Numbered from the stretch's first letter, positions 23,152 through 35,080 are shown. The stretch is 64,000 nt of DNA from Juglans regia (GCF_001411555.2 NC_049901.1:12968681-13032680), one strand, 5' to 3'. Translations and numbers: made by a program. Notes: generated by a model from the sequence alone, not told the origin.

Positions 23152-24284
23152 TGTGCTCCAATTTTGAAACAAATGAACTAAATTTGATATTGTTATGGAT
23201 AAAATAATCATGCAAATGGCGTTATTACGAGGCTTATGGACAAGCTAGACAAAATAAGGAACAATGATTTCTGAAGAAAACCCTTTTTTTTTCTTTTTTT
23301 TCTTTTTTTTATATCACTTCTTTTCCCTCTATCATTCTAAAACCGAATGGAGGCCTTCATAAGAGATGAGGAATACTTAAAGATGACAAGAAACTACATC
23401 CTTTGTATTTTGAAATAGACTCTTCAAATTCTTATGAAAACCTAAAGCACAATATTGAGGTGAAATGATTCCAAAAGGACAACTTCTAATGCTCCATACA
23501 ATGTTTAACTAAATAGAAAATAATGTTTAAGTAAAACCATGCATCAGACTGAGTTATTTGGGACCCAACTAACAAAACCCTATATCTATAGTCTTAGTTG
23601 ACCTGGGTTCTCATTTTCTTGCGAAACCAAACCAAACCTACAAACAACATAAAGGAAAAAAATGACTTCTCATTTCCTTGTTTGATTTCTTTTCTTTTCA
23701 GTCAACCAAGCGGAGAATGAGAGCTAAAAACCTACTATCAGAAAGAAAACTAGAATACCCCACAACAAGTCACTAATAACAACGAGGAAAAGCAAGAAAA
23801 AATTCTAAGGCATAACAACCAATCTACATTTTATAGAAACCCTAGATTCGGACAAGAATACGTACAATCAAACAAAAAATCAAATGAAACGAAGGGAAAA
23901 ATAGTACCAAGGATGAAAAATATTTTAAAATAAAGAAATAAAATTAAGTGGAATAGAAATATAAATGGATTGAGATTGGAGTAGTGAGTTACCTGGGACC
24001 AAATCGAAGTGAAAGCAAAATCCTCAAACACAGAGAGAAAGGGTCGCATGGAGCTTGGGGTTAGGGTTCTGTAATGGGAAGGGGACTCGACCAAAGGGAG
24101 GGCAGGGGAGTCTCGAGCAGAGAGATGGAATTAGGGAATTAGGAATGTTCAAAACGCACCATTTCAATGGAGGAGAGGGTTCATCAGCACGATTTTTGTC
24201 TTCAACTAAATGCAACGTTTTATTAATGCACATAGGATGTCATGCGCGCGACCTTCCCCCGTATGCTTGGGTTTAGAGTTTTTC
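23152..24284. other. No gene recognised
   Basis: It contains poly-T/pyrimidine runs near 23285-23310, AT-rich spacer, and minus-strand open frames at 23831-24233 without recognisable motifs. Confidence 0.4.
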
Positions 24285-25370
24285 AACTTAATTACACCTC
24301 TTGTCGCCAAATCGACCTTGACTTCCTGAATGCATTTGGTAAGACGAGTACTCTTTCGCTCCAAAACAAAAGGTAGCTAGATAGGAATATAATAATGAAG
24401 AGAACCGTTATAATTATAAAAAGATTTTATTAGCGTAAATTTATAAATTAACGTGATTTTATATAAAATGTTATATCTATTTTATGATAAAAATATTTTT
24501 ACAATCTAATATATTACATTAAAACAAGTTAATTTATAAATTTATTTTTATTAGATCTTTTTGTAGTTAAAATATTTTTTAATAATAAATATAAAAATTA
24601 GCCCTTTTATCCAATTGCCTACGCTGTACAATAGACTTAATTTTTTAATCTTTTTTATTCTTATTAAATTAAATAAATTCTTTTATTTATCATCTAATGA
24701 ACCATATACTTCCTGACCCAATAGATCATGCAAGTCGCATCAAGCAACTTTTTTGACCAAATGTTCAGCAGCCACTTCACAGTAGTTGTTCTTGTTTTGT
24801 CTTTCCTTTTTGCTTTTCCGTCTTTTCCAAACAACCTCAACATGTCAGTTTTGGACCTTCAAAATTGTTACAAGAAAGGCCAAGTACCCTTCTCTTTCCA
24901 TTATTAATTATTGTTTCTACAACACCCTATGAATGTTTCCCACGTAAAGTACCTACTTCATTGACCAATTTCTAAGCGGCCTTTCCACAGGTTCTATGGA
25001 CTACGAGTTCGATTTGGCATCAAATAGAGCTGCCGACGGTTTTCATGTTTGACCAAGTACTTAATAAAAATAAAAGAATATTTTGAGTATCATTTTTAGC
25101 AATTAAATGTATTTAACTAAAGACAAAACCTTAGTCAGTTAAAATTCATATTTACAAAGAAATATTAATTGAAAAGCTAGGCATGGTGTATCAAAAGGCC
25201 ATACGCTAACCTTTTTATATATATAATTGCTTAATTTGCTTCTGCACTCGATTTGGTGCATTCAATCATGAATTTTCATTTTTATTTAAGTTGGTATTTG
25301 TGGATTAATATTTCTTAAAATTCTTTGGATCCAAAGCTAACTTGAATATTTATGTCGTTTGAGTTTTATT

Positions 25371-25590
25371 GGCCTCGTTTGTATTCGTAATACATCTCAA
25401 CCTACCTCAATTTATCTCATCTCATCATTATAATTTTTTTAAATTCTCACACAAAATATAATAAACAATTCAACTTTTTCAAATTTCAAAATAACTTTTC
25501 TAAATTTCTACACAAAATATAATAAATAATTCAACTTTTATTCTACTATTCACAAATCATCTTAATCTATCTCTGAATCCAAACCACTTA
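25371..25590. mobile_element. MITE in the promoter of gene 1
   Basis: GGCCTCGTTTG starts the element and TCCAAACCAC ends it. The body has the family's CATCTCAAC and CAACTTTTTCAAATTTC phrases. The corresponding site upstream of gene 2 (about 41486) has none, so it inserted after the duplication. It lies about 400 bp before the start codon. Confidence 0.8.
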
Positions 25591-25957
25591 AAAATCAGCA
25601 TTTAATTTTTAACTTTTTCTTAATTCAACGCATTATTCAAAAAGATAAAAAAAAATGTTGGAAACTGCAACAACAACAACAAAGATTTTATAATAAAAAT
25701 ATAATTTCACAAATTGATATAGTTTCATTTATTTCGTTAGATCTGTTTTATAATAAAAATAATTTTATAATTTAATAAATTACATTAAATCACTTTTATT
25801 TATAAGATTATTTTTATATTTTTTTTTTATGATTAAAGTATTCATAATATCTAGATATTAACACATTGGGATTGGTATCGAATACATGATATATCTATAT
25901 ATATATATATAGAACAGCATCCAGACATCCAAGTCCACATGCATAATTCACAGAAAA

Positions 25958-25981
25958 ACAGACAGACAGACAGACAGACAC
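25958..25981 (+). repeat. (GACA)n in the probable 5' UTR of gene 1
   Basis: About six ACAG/GACA units occur directly before the start codon region. Gene 2 has about three at 41940-41951. This is a variable microsatellite in the leader. Confidence 0.85.
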
Positions 25982-25985
25982 AGAG

Positions 25986-27968
25986 ATGGAAGAACAGGAT
26001 GTGGTGATAGTGGGAGGAGGTATAGCAGGTTTGGCAACAGCGGTAGCTTTGAAGAGAGTAGGGGTTGGAGCGTTGGTGTTAGAGAAATCCGAAGGGTTAA
26101 GAGCGACAGGCACATCCTTGGGTCTTGCCCCAAATGCTTGGCTTGCCCTTCATGCCCTCGGCGTAGGCTCCAAGCTCACCGCTACTTCTACCCCCCTCAC
26201 TAAGTAATTTCGTAAAACCTTCATTTTTTTTCTTTCCATTTCAAACATTTGTATTTTCAATTTTATTTCGTCTGGGACTTTTAGTAAATTCTTCCGTGGA
26301 TGTATGGAATTTTGGGTGATTTTTTCTATCTGGCATGCTAGAATGGAAATAATGAATGGTTTCAAGGGTGCTCTGTATGACGAGAGACATGCACGTACAG
26401 TTTGTGTACATATATATCCACTTTTCAATTTTCCACTCTTTTTGTTATTGTAGGTTGAAGATAACAAATCTTGGTACTGGAGCAATTCAAGAGGCCTATT
26501 TCCCTGCCAATTCTTTCAAGTTTGCTACATGAACCCTATCTTTAATGTTCTTGCCACATGATTTTGTTGTTTTCTTTTTCATTTAGATCCATCTTCTCAC
26601 ATCCCCAACTTCAACAGGCGTTTTCTTTATACTGAACGCACAGTCTGTGGTTATGCAGGGGTCAACATGGAGTTAGAGTAGTACATCGTAAAGCCTTACT
26701 GGAAGCTCTGGCAGAAGAAGTGCCAATTGACTCCATCCGTTTCTCTTCTAAGCTCAAGTCCATTGAAAACCAAACACAAGAAGGTTCATCCTTTGCTATC
26801 ATTCATATGGAGGATGGAGCTAGCATCAAAGCAAAGGTAAATAGGAATGAAATGTAATAGGCTCATGTTGAAGCCCACTTCTCAATATGTACAATAATCC
26901 TATTTTGATTCTACATCTTCTTTGAAATGCTTTGATGTTAAAATTTCGTTTTTCCATTCTGAATATGGCAGGCTCTTATAGGCTGTGATGGGGTACACTC
27001 GGTTGTGGCACGTTGGTTAGGACTCAGTGCGCCTGTCAACTCCGGCCGCTGGGCAGTCCGTGGATTGGCTGTATTTCCCGATGGCCATGGATTGAGCTAT
27101 GAATTCCAACAATTTGTAACAATCGGCAAAAGGGCTGGTTTCGCTCCTCTCAATGATAAGGAGATCTACTGGTTTCTCGTCTGCAAATTTTCCTCAAAAG
27201 GTTTGCCTTTTTTCCCTACCATATATATGTATAATGTATGTATGTGCAAGTCAAGTAGGCTACCCCACCTTTTAAGCGAAAGAAGCCTACACTTCGTGGA
27301 TACCAATATATTTTATTATTGCAGCAAGATCTATAGCTCTTTAACACTTATAAATGACAAAAAAGTGGAAATCTTTTTTCATTCCAGGAGAAGATCACAT
27401 CGCACATGACCCCGAGATGATAAAAAGAGAAGTTACTGACAATCTTGCAAAGGATTTTCCCCCATTGTACTTGAGGGTTGTACAGCATTCAGATATCTCT
27501 ACTCTTACATGGGCTCCACTGATGTTTAGGTTTCCATGGGACCTGATATTCGGAAACTTGAGCAAAGGGAATGTTACGGTGGCAGGTGATGCCATGCATC
27601 CTATGACACCAGACCTAGGACAAGGTGGTTGCGCTGCATTGGAAGATGCCGTTGTTTTAGGTAGACACATTGGAAACTCAATTATCCGAAACAAAAGACT
27701 TGTTGCTGGAGATCCATTGGCTGGAGCCTTGGAAAGATATACCAAGGAAAGGAGGTGGCGTGCCGCTACCTTGATCACGGGCTCGTATCTATCAGGGTGG
27801 GTACAACAAGATGGATCTGGATGGTGGATGAAATTCTTCAGGGATGTGATTTTCTATAGGCTTCTCTTCACTAGAATATTTAATTTTATACAGTATGATT
27901 GTGGGGAGCTGCCCTGTGTTTCATCAAATTATTGTTCTGAATTGGAGAACCGAAGTAAGAGCGAGTAG
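25986..27968 (+). CDS. FAD-dependent monooxygenase, group A (MO1-like), gene 1
   Basis: Five exons: 25986-26203, 26454-26519, 26659-26836, 26972-27200, 27388-27968. All introns are GT..AG and phases join without a break to 423 codons, the normal length for plant MO1/'FAD-dependent urate hydroxylase-like' proteins. The FAD-binding fold opens with VVIVGGGIAG (Gly10, 12, 15) and its acidic partner Glu33. The DG motif is LIGCDGVHS (Asp160-Gly161). The GD motif is VAGDAMHPMTPDLGQGG (Gly297-Asp298), followed by the C-terminal substrate region. No signal peptide is evident. The family uses FAD, NAD(P)H and O2 to hydroxylate small aromatic or related substrates; the substrate is unknown. The start fits the family N-terminus. 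A nested retroelement begins 14 bp after the stop. Confidence 0.93.
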
Positions 27969-27982
27969 ACAGAATCCCAGCT
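27968..27982. repeat. Left TSD of nested insertion (outer)
   Basis: GACAGAATCCCAGCT begins on the last base of the gene 1 stop codon. It recurs with one change at 34425-34439 after a poly(A). Gene 2 has a single uninterrupted copy at 44155-44169. Confidence 0.9.
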
Positions 27983-28008
27983 TGTTGGGCTATTTGTCCT
28001 ATGGTCTG

Positions 28009-28019
28009 CTTGTTAAAGT
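28009..28019. repeat. Left TSD of inner LINE
   Basis: CTTGTTAAAGT recurs perfectly at 34347-34357, flanking the LINE. Confidence 0.85.
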
Positions 28020-28039
28020 CTTTTTTTTTTTTTGCAAGT

Positions 28040-31000
28040 TACTAAAGATATATTAAAACATAAAGAGTCTGATAGATAATTGGAGTTCCAGAAACTAAAG
28101 AAACTACTTAGATAGAGGTGGGCCTTTCCAATGTGGAATTGCGGTAAGGATGTTGGAATTTGGATTAAGGGGATGTTTCCGAAAGTTTGCGTTGCCGCTG
28201 CCCATTGCGCTAGGTTATGCGCGCATCGATTTTTTGATCGATGAATTTTTCTTACTATCCATTCTTTGAATGAGTTTAAATGGTGTCTGATGTCATTTAT
28301 GATGAAACTCAAAATCCATTCTTGAACAGGAGAGGAATTTGAAATTGCTTAGATGGTCACTTTTGAATCTCCTTCTAGCACTATTTTTTCCACCTTTAGT
28401 CTTTTAGCTTCCTTGATGGCCATAAGAGCTGCAGTTGCTTCTCCTTGATTTGGATTGACATTATTAATAAAGTCTGATTTGACAAATAATACTTCTCCAT
28501 TATCTTTCTAGCAAATGGATGCAAGGATGGATCCTTCTTTACGAATCGCCATTATCCAATCAGAATGTTTTTTGCTGTCCAAGCTCTTGAATGCTGTGTA
28601 TAGGTTTTGAAGCCTGATTCTACATAGACATGGATAAAGGGAGCAAATTGCTTGTGTTCCACGTTATTTCTAAAGAACTAGAGATTGTCCATTGCAATGA
28701 TGGCAAAGATTTGGAATTCTTGATGTTCCTCCTTCGGAATCTTGAGATTAATCAATGGATTAAGAATATTGTCAATCCAGATGAAAATAGGTTGAATAGC
28801 AAAGAGAGCTATATCTATGGGCCATTTGGACTATCTCCATACTACTCTGGAATAGATATAACATAGAAAAAGATGATGGGTATTTTCTGGTTTGGTATTG
28901 CACAAAGGACACCTAACATAATCTTCTTCCAGATGGATGACTGAATTAATGAGGACTTTTGTAGGAAGAAGACTGTGACTGATTTTATAGAGGAACAATT
29001 TGAATCTATCCTAAAGTTTGAATTTCCAAAGGTTCTTCCAATTAATGGACTGATTTGTGGGTATTATTGAACCAGTTTCATCGACAAGGGTTGCATGGGC
29101 TGATTTGACAGAGAAGGCTCCAGAGGAATGGTGGATCCATTTAATCATATCAGGGATAAGGTGGAAATTGTGGTTGGCCAAAGGGATTTTTTGGATTTCT
29201 CTTGAGGTATTTTCAGAGAAGATGGCATTTAAAAGTAAAGTATTCCAGCGCCTTAATTCTTCGAGGATAAGCTCAGAAACTAGTATGGTATGGTCAATTG
29301 TATGATAATTTGGATTTGGAAGTGGAATATGGGATGGAAGGGTTGGAATCCTATGATCAATCCAAACTCTTGTGGAGACTCCATTATTAATCTAAAAATA
29401 GATGCTTTTTTTTTATTAAGTCTCTTTGTTTTAAGATGTTTTTCCAGAACCAAGAATTAGTTGCCTTCGGAGATACTTCTAGGAAAGAATTATGTTTAAG
29501 GTATTTCTTTGACATAGCTTCTTTCCATAGACTGTTGGAACCATTAATGAAAGACCATGCGACTTTAGACACAAGAGCAGAATTGAAAATGGTGGTTTGT
29601 TTGAGGCTAAGTCTACCCATGGATTTTGGTAGGCATATAGATTTCCATGATTTAGGGGTAAATTTATTCTTTTGAAGATCCTCAAATCCCCACCAAAATC
29701 TTCTGAAAAGGGTATCAATCCTTTTTGCCATGAACCTTGGGAACAACATTAAGGACATGACATAGGAGGGAATTGAACTACAACGACTCTTATCAAGATA
29801 GTTTTAAAGGCTTGAGAGAGAATTTTAGTTTTCCAACCTTGAAGTTTTGTTTGAATCCTTCCAATGATTTCTGTAAAGAAATTTTTCTTATCAATCCCAC
29901 TTAAGAGAGGTAATCCCAAATATTTAGAATTAGGGGGAGAGAGTCTGAACTCAAAAGAATTTTTAACAATGTTTATAGCGTCCATGGTGATATTCCTACT
30001 AAAGTGAAGGGATGATTTTTTCTGGTTAATACTTTGCCCAGACCAAGAATTATAAGTATCAATGCAATCTTCAAACGCTTGTACAGTTTGGATTGAAGCA
30101 GAAACAAAGAGAAATAAATCATCCGCAAATAGAATGTGAGAGATGGAAGGTCCATTCCTTGACAATTTGATGCCCTTTAAAAGGTTAAGGTTTTCCTTTT
30201 TGCAATGAGTCTAGAGAGCACTTCAGTCCCTAAGACAAAATGGAATGGAGATAGAGGATCTCATTGTCTTAAACCCCTAGAAGGTTGAAAGAATCCGTGG
30301 GGAGACCCATTAATAATGATCGAATAGGATACTATTGATATGCACTCTTTGATCCAATTGATCCACTGATTTTTTAAACCAGCTTGGTAAAGGACAACAA
30401 AAAGGAATGACCATTATTTGGAATCAAAGGCTTTGGCCATATCAATTTTTATAGCCGTGGAACCAATTCTGTTTTTCCTTTTTTTCATTAAAAGGAAGAT
30501 TTCTTGAGCGAGAATTGTATTTTCTTGGATGATCCGACCCGGGAAGAAAGCAGATTGACATGGAGATATGATGTTTGAAAGAATGGATTTAAGTCTATTA
30601 GCAAGAATTTTTGCTATAATCTTATAGCAAACATTAGAGAGGCTAATAGGTCTAAACTAACTGACATCATTTGGATTATCAACTTTGGGAATCAAAACGA
30701 GGTTGGTATGATTGAGTTCTTTGAGAAGTTTTCCATGGATGAAGAAACTCTTGACAATAGCAATCAGGTCCTTTTATATAATTTCCTAGGAAGTTTTATA
30801 GAATAATCCAGTAAAACCATCAGGACTAGAGGCCTTCGAAGAAGGAAGTTATCTGACAACTAGGGTGATTTCCTCATCAATGGGAATTTTGCACAAGAAA
30901 TCATTCTCGGTATCAGTAACCTTCCTAGGGAATAAGTGTTCCAATCCTACCTGGGGGGCAGGATTTGAGGAGGTGAAAGTATTTTTGAAGTGATCTTGGA

Positions 31001-32186
31001 TTTTTTTCAATGATAACCGAGTGATTAGAAGTCCATTGGTTTCTGCCTAATTTGAGACACTCAATGTTGTTTCTTCTACGTATGATAGAAGTTGAGGCAT
31101 GAAAGAATTTTGTGTTCAAATCAATGGTAGTGAGCCAAGTAACCCTGGATTTCTGCCTCCATAAACTCTTTTCCCTTAAAAGCAACTCATTCAGATTTTC
31201 TCGCAAATCAAACTCTGACAAATTAGAAGAAGAGGTGAAGTCTTGCCCTTGTATAGAAGAAAGAGCTTTTGATAGATTTTTTATTTGGGTTTGAATATGC
31301 CCAAAGCATTTTAGATTCCAGGCTCTAAGAGCTTTTTTTGTAAATTTGAGCTTTTTTGGAAGAATGAATGAAGGGGTCCCAATAAATTGAGAATTCCAAG
31401 CTTTTTTATGGTCTTAAAGATTGACGGATCACGAAGTCAGAATTCTTCAAATTTAAAAGATTTAGAGAACTGGTTTCTATTGGAGGTATCCAGGAGAATA
31501 GGAGCACGGTCGGAAGTGATTCTATTGAGGGTAGAAATGGTTGCTTGGGGGAAGAGATCAACCCAAGATAGGTTTGCAATTCCCCTATCAAGTCTCTCCT
31601 TGATCAAATTATGCCCCTGTCTATTATTGGACTAGGTATACTTTGGTCCAATGGAACCTAGATCAATAAAGTCAAATCTATTCATAAATAATTGAAGGCC
31701 TTTCGGATTAGAAGCTTGGGCAAAATGTTTACCACCTAGCTTTTCTGATTGGGACAAAATTGAATTGAAATCTCCCACTACCAGGGAAGGTCTAGAGAAG
31801 GATTCTATTAAAAGGCTAAAATGATCTCAAAATTTCTTTTTTTTGCTAGCAGGGACAGGACAATATACTAAGTTTAAGAGCCAAGGTTTGTGGATGAGAT
31901 CAGAATAAACCAACACAGAGATATTATTACTTGAAATATTCACAAGTTTAGTATCGATACCAGATCGATACAATAACAAAAGTCCCCCCACCCATTTTTC
32001 AGTAGGGGGAGCATGCACAAAAAACGAAAAACCCAACAAATTTACAATACGAACAGTTTCATTAGAAGAAAGTAAAGTTTCAGAAAGAAAGATGACTTCA
32101 GGGTTATGAACTCTAATGATGGCCCTTAGGGATCTGATTGCACGAGGTCAAGCTATACCTTGGCAATTCCATGTTATAAGCCTCAT
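28040..32186 (-). pseudogene. LINE ORF2 (endonuclease, RT, RNase H), broken
   Basis: It starts MRLITWNCQGIA at 32186, the hallmark N-terminus of the L1 apurinic-type endonuclease, then an immediate in-frame stop. Further endonuclease pieces lie at 31827-32039. The pre-RT linker with WRQKSRVTWL is at 30925-31221, the palm region with AFDSK and SRGLR at about 30230-30480, and the FADDLFLF active-site box at about 30120. The thumb segment with RFWWGFEDLQKNKF is at 29387-29758, then a zinc-finger-like region, and an RNase H-type tail with NRCAHNLAQWAA at about 28170-28250. The catalytic FADD is retained but the frame is broken at many points. Confidence 0.85.
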
Positions 32187-32189
32187 GGA

Positions 32190-34113
32190 TTCATTGGTGG
32201 CAGTGAGGACCCTGCCACTTCAATAATTGGATTCATGGGGAAGAGATTCATTGTTTGGGTCTGAACATTATTACTCGATTCTTTCAGTTCCTGATTCTCA
32301 TAAGGAGCATAGCGGACATGAAGTGATTTCTTCAAATTCCTCCTTTGAACTCTTTCCTTTTTTGCTCTTGGGTTTGCCCTTGCTTTTGTTGACGTACCTC
32401 CTAGATTGATTGGTGCAGTTCCTTTCATCTGAGCTCCATTTTCTTCTTCTTCGGTGTCGATTGCCTCCACTGTGATTGTTGAGCTAAGGAAGCATTTTTT
32501 AGGGGAAATAGTGGGATTGGTTTCTCCACGATGAAATCCTTCCTCTTTTTTGTAGTCTCGGTGGATGATTTTGGGGTAAGGGATGGGGTTGAGAATGCAG
32601 AGGACATGTTTTTTGTGGTTAGGGTTTGAATCTGGGGAGCTTCAGACAGGATGGGAGAATGTGGATAAGGGGCGAGATGGGCTTGAGATAAAGGTTGGGT
32701 TGGGCTAACCTTGAAATTATTGAAAGCAATGCATGCTCTACCCGAGGGACTAACGAGTAAGGAAAGGTTGTGATTGGGCTTGGTAAATGCATCTAGGCCT
32801 TCTTTGTTTTGAAGTTGAGAAAGGATTTGGTTAAGAAAAGATGGGCTGACTTTGGGCTTGATAGGTAGTGGACTAATCTCTTCAGTGTTTGTGGTTGGTA
32901 AGAAGGGTATTTAAGCCTTTTTTTTTTTAGGGAACATGGGGAAACATTTGGTTCAGTTGGTCCCAAAAAAGGAATTTGGAGGGGAGGTGGTCTGATGACA
33001 TTTGTCAGCTCAGTTGGGTTAGAGGGGACAAGGTTTTTGATTGAGACTAAATGGCTGCTTTCATTTAATGATTCAAACTAATGATGACGTTGGTCGGTGC
33101 CACGTGTAGGTGGTGAGATTATGCATGGATCAGTAATTTTTGCTTGGAGGAGTTGATAAGTAGGATGAACAGTACCTTCTTCTTGGTTGATTTGTTTGGT
33201 GCTGGGTTTTTTCCTTCGATGCTGAGTTGAGACTTTGCATGGAATTTTCAAAGGCCTCTCTGATTCTTACTAGGGGTAAACTACGCAGGATTTGTTTAAA
33301 ATTCCTGAAAGAAGTAATCAACTGGGTATGGCCTCTTGGTTATTCTTCAAGTTTTTGCTGGATGGTACTAAAACGACGCAAGTCCTGTGACTCTGCTCTC
33401 ATCCATTGACCAAACCATCGGTCTTCAGCAGAGTTAGTGTAAATGGGACAGGCTTGTTGGAGATGACCCAGTCTTCCACAGCCATAACAAAACTCAAAAA
33501 ATCGTTCATATTTAAAGCTAATTTGTGCAGGTTTTTTGTTGACTCTGGGTAAGGAGAAGCCTTCAAAGAGTGGTTTCATTGTATTTATTTCAACCCTAAT
33601 ACGTAAGCAAAGCCTCATACATTTGTGCAGAGGATAGGATTGATCTATTTCAACAAGGTTTCCCAAGACTCTGCCTGTTTTGTCAACATTTTCCTCTGTC
33701 ATCATCTCAAGGGGTAAACCACAAATGTGGATCCAAAACGTAGAGAAAATAAGGTCAATTTCCTGGAGATTAAGGCCTGGAGGCCATTCTTTAAGGACCA
33801 TGTGATAGCCCTTAAAATTCCAAGGCCTTTGAAGAAAAACTCTGTTTTTTTCTAAGGTTGATAGAAAAGTGAAGAGGAAAGTATTGGTATCCAGATCTTC
33901 AATGATGAGATACGGGAAAAAACTCCATACAGCACGTGTGATGGAATGAAAAATATGCTTGTTAAGGGTTTTTTCTGAGACCAGCTTACCTATAAGAGCG
34001 TGATTTAAACTCTTTGTGGTTGTTTCTGAAGCTAGGACCAAGATGATATCGTCCCAAGTCAAAGATTTCGTTTGTTCATTGAGAAGATCAATGCTTGACT
34101 TGTCTTTTGTCAT
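32190..34113 (-). pseudogene. LINE ORF1 (DUF4283-type with zinc knuckle), broken
   Basis: The first 257 codons (34113-33340) are open. There is a DUF4283-like nucleic-acid-binding region with FLQRPWNFKGYHMVLKEWPP and IHICGLPLEMMTEENVD, then a CCHC zinc knuckle CYGCGRLGHLQQACP. The rest, a Ser/Pro/Lys-rich tail, is fragmented over 33321-32190. ORF1 proteins of plant LINEs bind the element RNA. It ends just before ORF2. Confidence 0.85.
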
Positions 34114-34346
34114 TACGACAGATTGGTGGGTGGAAAGGTGGTGAAAAATTGGTGGAATGGTTGTTAGAGTTATGGTATAGGGGAGTAAAAGGATAAGAAG
34201 GAATCAAAGAGAGGTTAGGTGGGGCTCATAAAGGACGAGACTACTAGAGGGGACGAAGAACTCATCGTAAGAGAGTCGGTCAGCTTTTACGGCACTATAA
34301 GTTCAACACTTGAAGCAATCCATAATTCCTTCCGAGTTAATACTTC

Positions 34347-34357
34347 CTTGTTAAAGT
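34347..34357. repeat. Right TSD of inner LINE
   Basis: CTTGTTAAAGT, perfect match to 28009-28019. It lies at the 5' end of the minus-strand LINE. Confidence 0.85.
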
Positions 34358-34424
34358 TTTACTCCACCAGAAGTGAGGCTTTTCTTTAATAAATGTTGCC
34401 CTATCCTAAAAAAAAAAAAAAATT

Positions 34425-34834
34425 GACAGAATCCTAGCTCTAGTGAAATTGAGTTAGTATAGCCTTTGTTCCTTCATATAGATATCCCCTTTTGTTCCTC
34501 CATATACAGATTAGGATTCAGAGTTGCTTTGCCATTGCAGTTGGGAGGGGATGTGTTGTGTACACGTTGACATGCTACATAGAAAAAAAAAGTATTCAAA
34601 CGATTCTTGTAAATCATTATAAGGTGTTTAATTATTAGGAGTAATGCTAGAAATAGTCTTAGGGTGTGCAAGTTCGCATATTTCCATTTAAAAATAGTGA
34701 AGCCTACTGTTAAAAAAAATAATTTTTTTATTTGAATTCTAAATTTGTCCACTTTTTTCAAAGGGAGTGCAATTTTCTTGGCTATAGTTCTAGTTCTTGA
34801 GGATATAGATGTTATGATCATCCCATCTCAAAGC
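34425..34834 (+). other. Displaced 3' flank of gene 1
   Basis: Starting with the second TSD, the sequence to about 34780 aligns with 44155-44515 after gene 2 (shared phrases: CAGATTAGGATT, GAGTTGCTTTGCCATTG, GTACACGTTGACATGCT). It is the original 3' UTR and flank of gene 1, now 6.4 kb from its stop codon. The duplicated unit ends within this stretch. Confidence 0.85.
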
Positions 34835-35080
34835 ATGTGTATCTAAGTCATCATGTGGTTTTCTCATCATTCTCTGCCAAGGTTTGCACTTTATTTCTAT
34901 TGAAACCTCTGTATTTGAGTCTACTACCAAGGATGGCTCTTCTTCAAGTTTCCCAAATGCAATTTACGTACCTATTTCTAATTCTCCGATTTTATTTGAT
35001 GTCTCAGTCTTTTATTCATGTTATTCATATGGATCATTTTCCTTCATCTACTACTTATATGCCATATGCTTCTCATTTAG
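34835..35080 (+). pseudogene. Copia pol scrap
   Basis: Readable as HVYLSHHVVF, then after frame change TSVFESTTKDGSSSSFPNA and VPISNSPILFDVS. This is the spacer after the integrase of plant Ty1/copia polyproteins (the usual form is VYISRHVVFDE). Only about 80 codons survive, without LTRs. Confidence 0.65.

Larger units (their letters stand above)
24285..25985 (+). promoter_or_regulatory. Upstream region of monooxygenase gene 1, duplicated at 39988
   Basis: From the phrase CAACTTAATTACA onward this region aligns with 39988-41957 upstream of gene 2, including TTGACTTCCTGAATGCATTT and ACTACGAGTTCGATTTGGCA. It therefore marks the left edge of the duplicated unit. A TATA-like (AT)n stretch at 25890-25911 is followed by AGAACAGCATCCAGACATCC, shared by both genes and likely near the transcription start. 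A (GACA)n run lies in the probable 5' UTR. A MITE at 25371-25590 is specific to this copy. Confidence 0.65.
28020..34346 (-). mobile_element. Full-length LINE (L1-type), inactive
   Basis: On the minus strand it runs from a 5' leader at 34346 through ORF1 (from 34113) and ORF2 (from 32186) to a poly(A) seen as the T-run at 28021-28033. The 11-bp TSD CTTGTTAAAGT flanks it. The length of 6.3 kb with both ORFs and an A tail is that of a complete plant L1. Multiple stops and frameshifts show it is not young. A partial copy lies at 46089-48582. Confidence 0.9.
27983..34422 (+). mobile_element. Short retroposed 3' tail (about 100 bp) split by a LINE
   Basis: Two halves, 27983-28019 and 34358-34422, make one short insert in plus orientation. 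The right half carries AATAAA (34388-34393) and, 15 bp on, a run of 15 A (34408-34422). It is bounded by the 15-bp TSD above. It looks like the heavily 5'-truncated 3' end of a LINE or another retroposed transcript. The whole LINE at 28020-34346 sits inside it. Confidence 0.75.

Noticed and set aside
27395..27778. 127-codon minus-strand frame opposite exon 5 of gene 1 (and its twin at 43585-43968)
   Set aside because: It is the antisense shadow of a conserved coding exon; it exists only because exon 5 is well preserved on the plus strand.
27983..34422. Single LINE with twin-primed inversion as an explanation of poly(A) at one end and poly(T) at the other
   Set aside because: Two separate TSD pairs fit two nested insertions better, and the LINE carries its own tail and both ORFs in one orientation.
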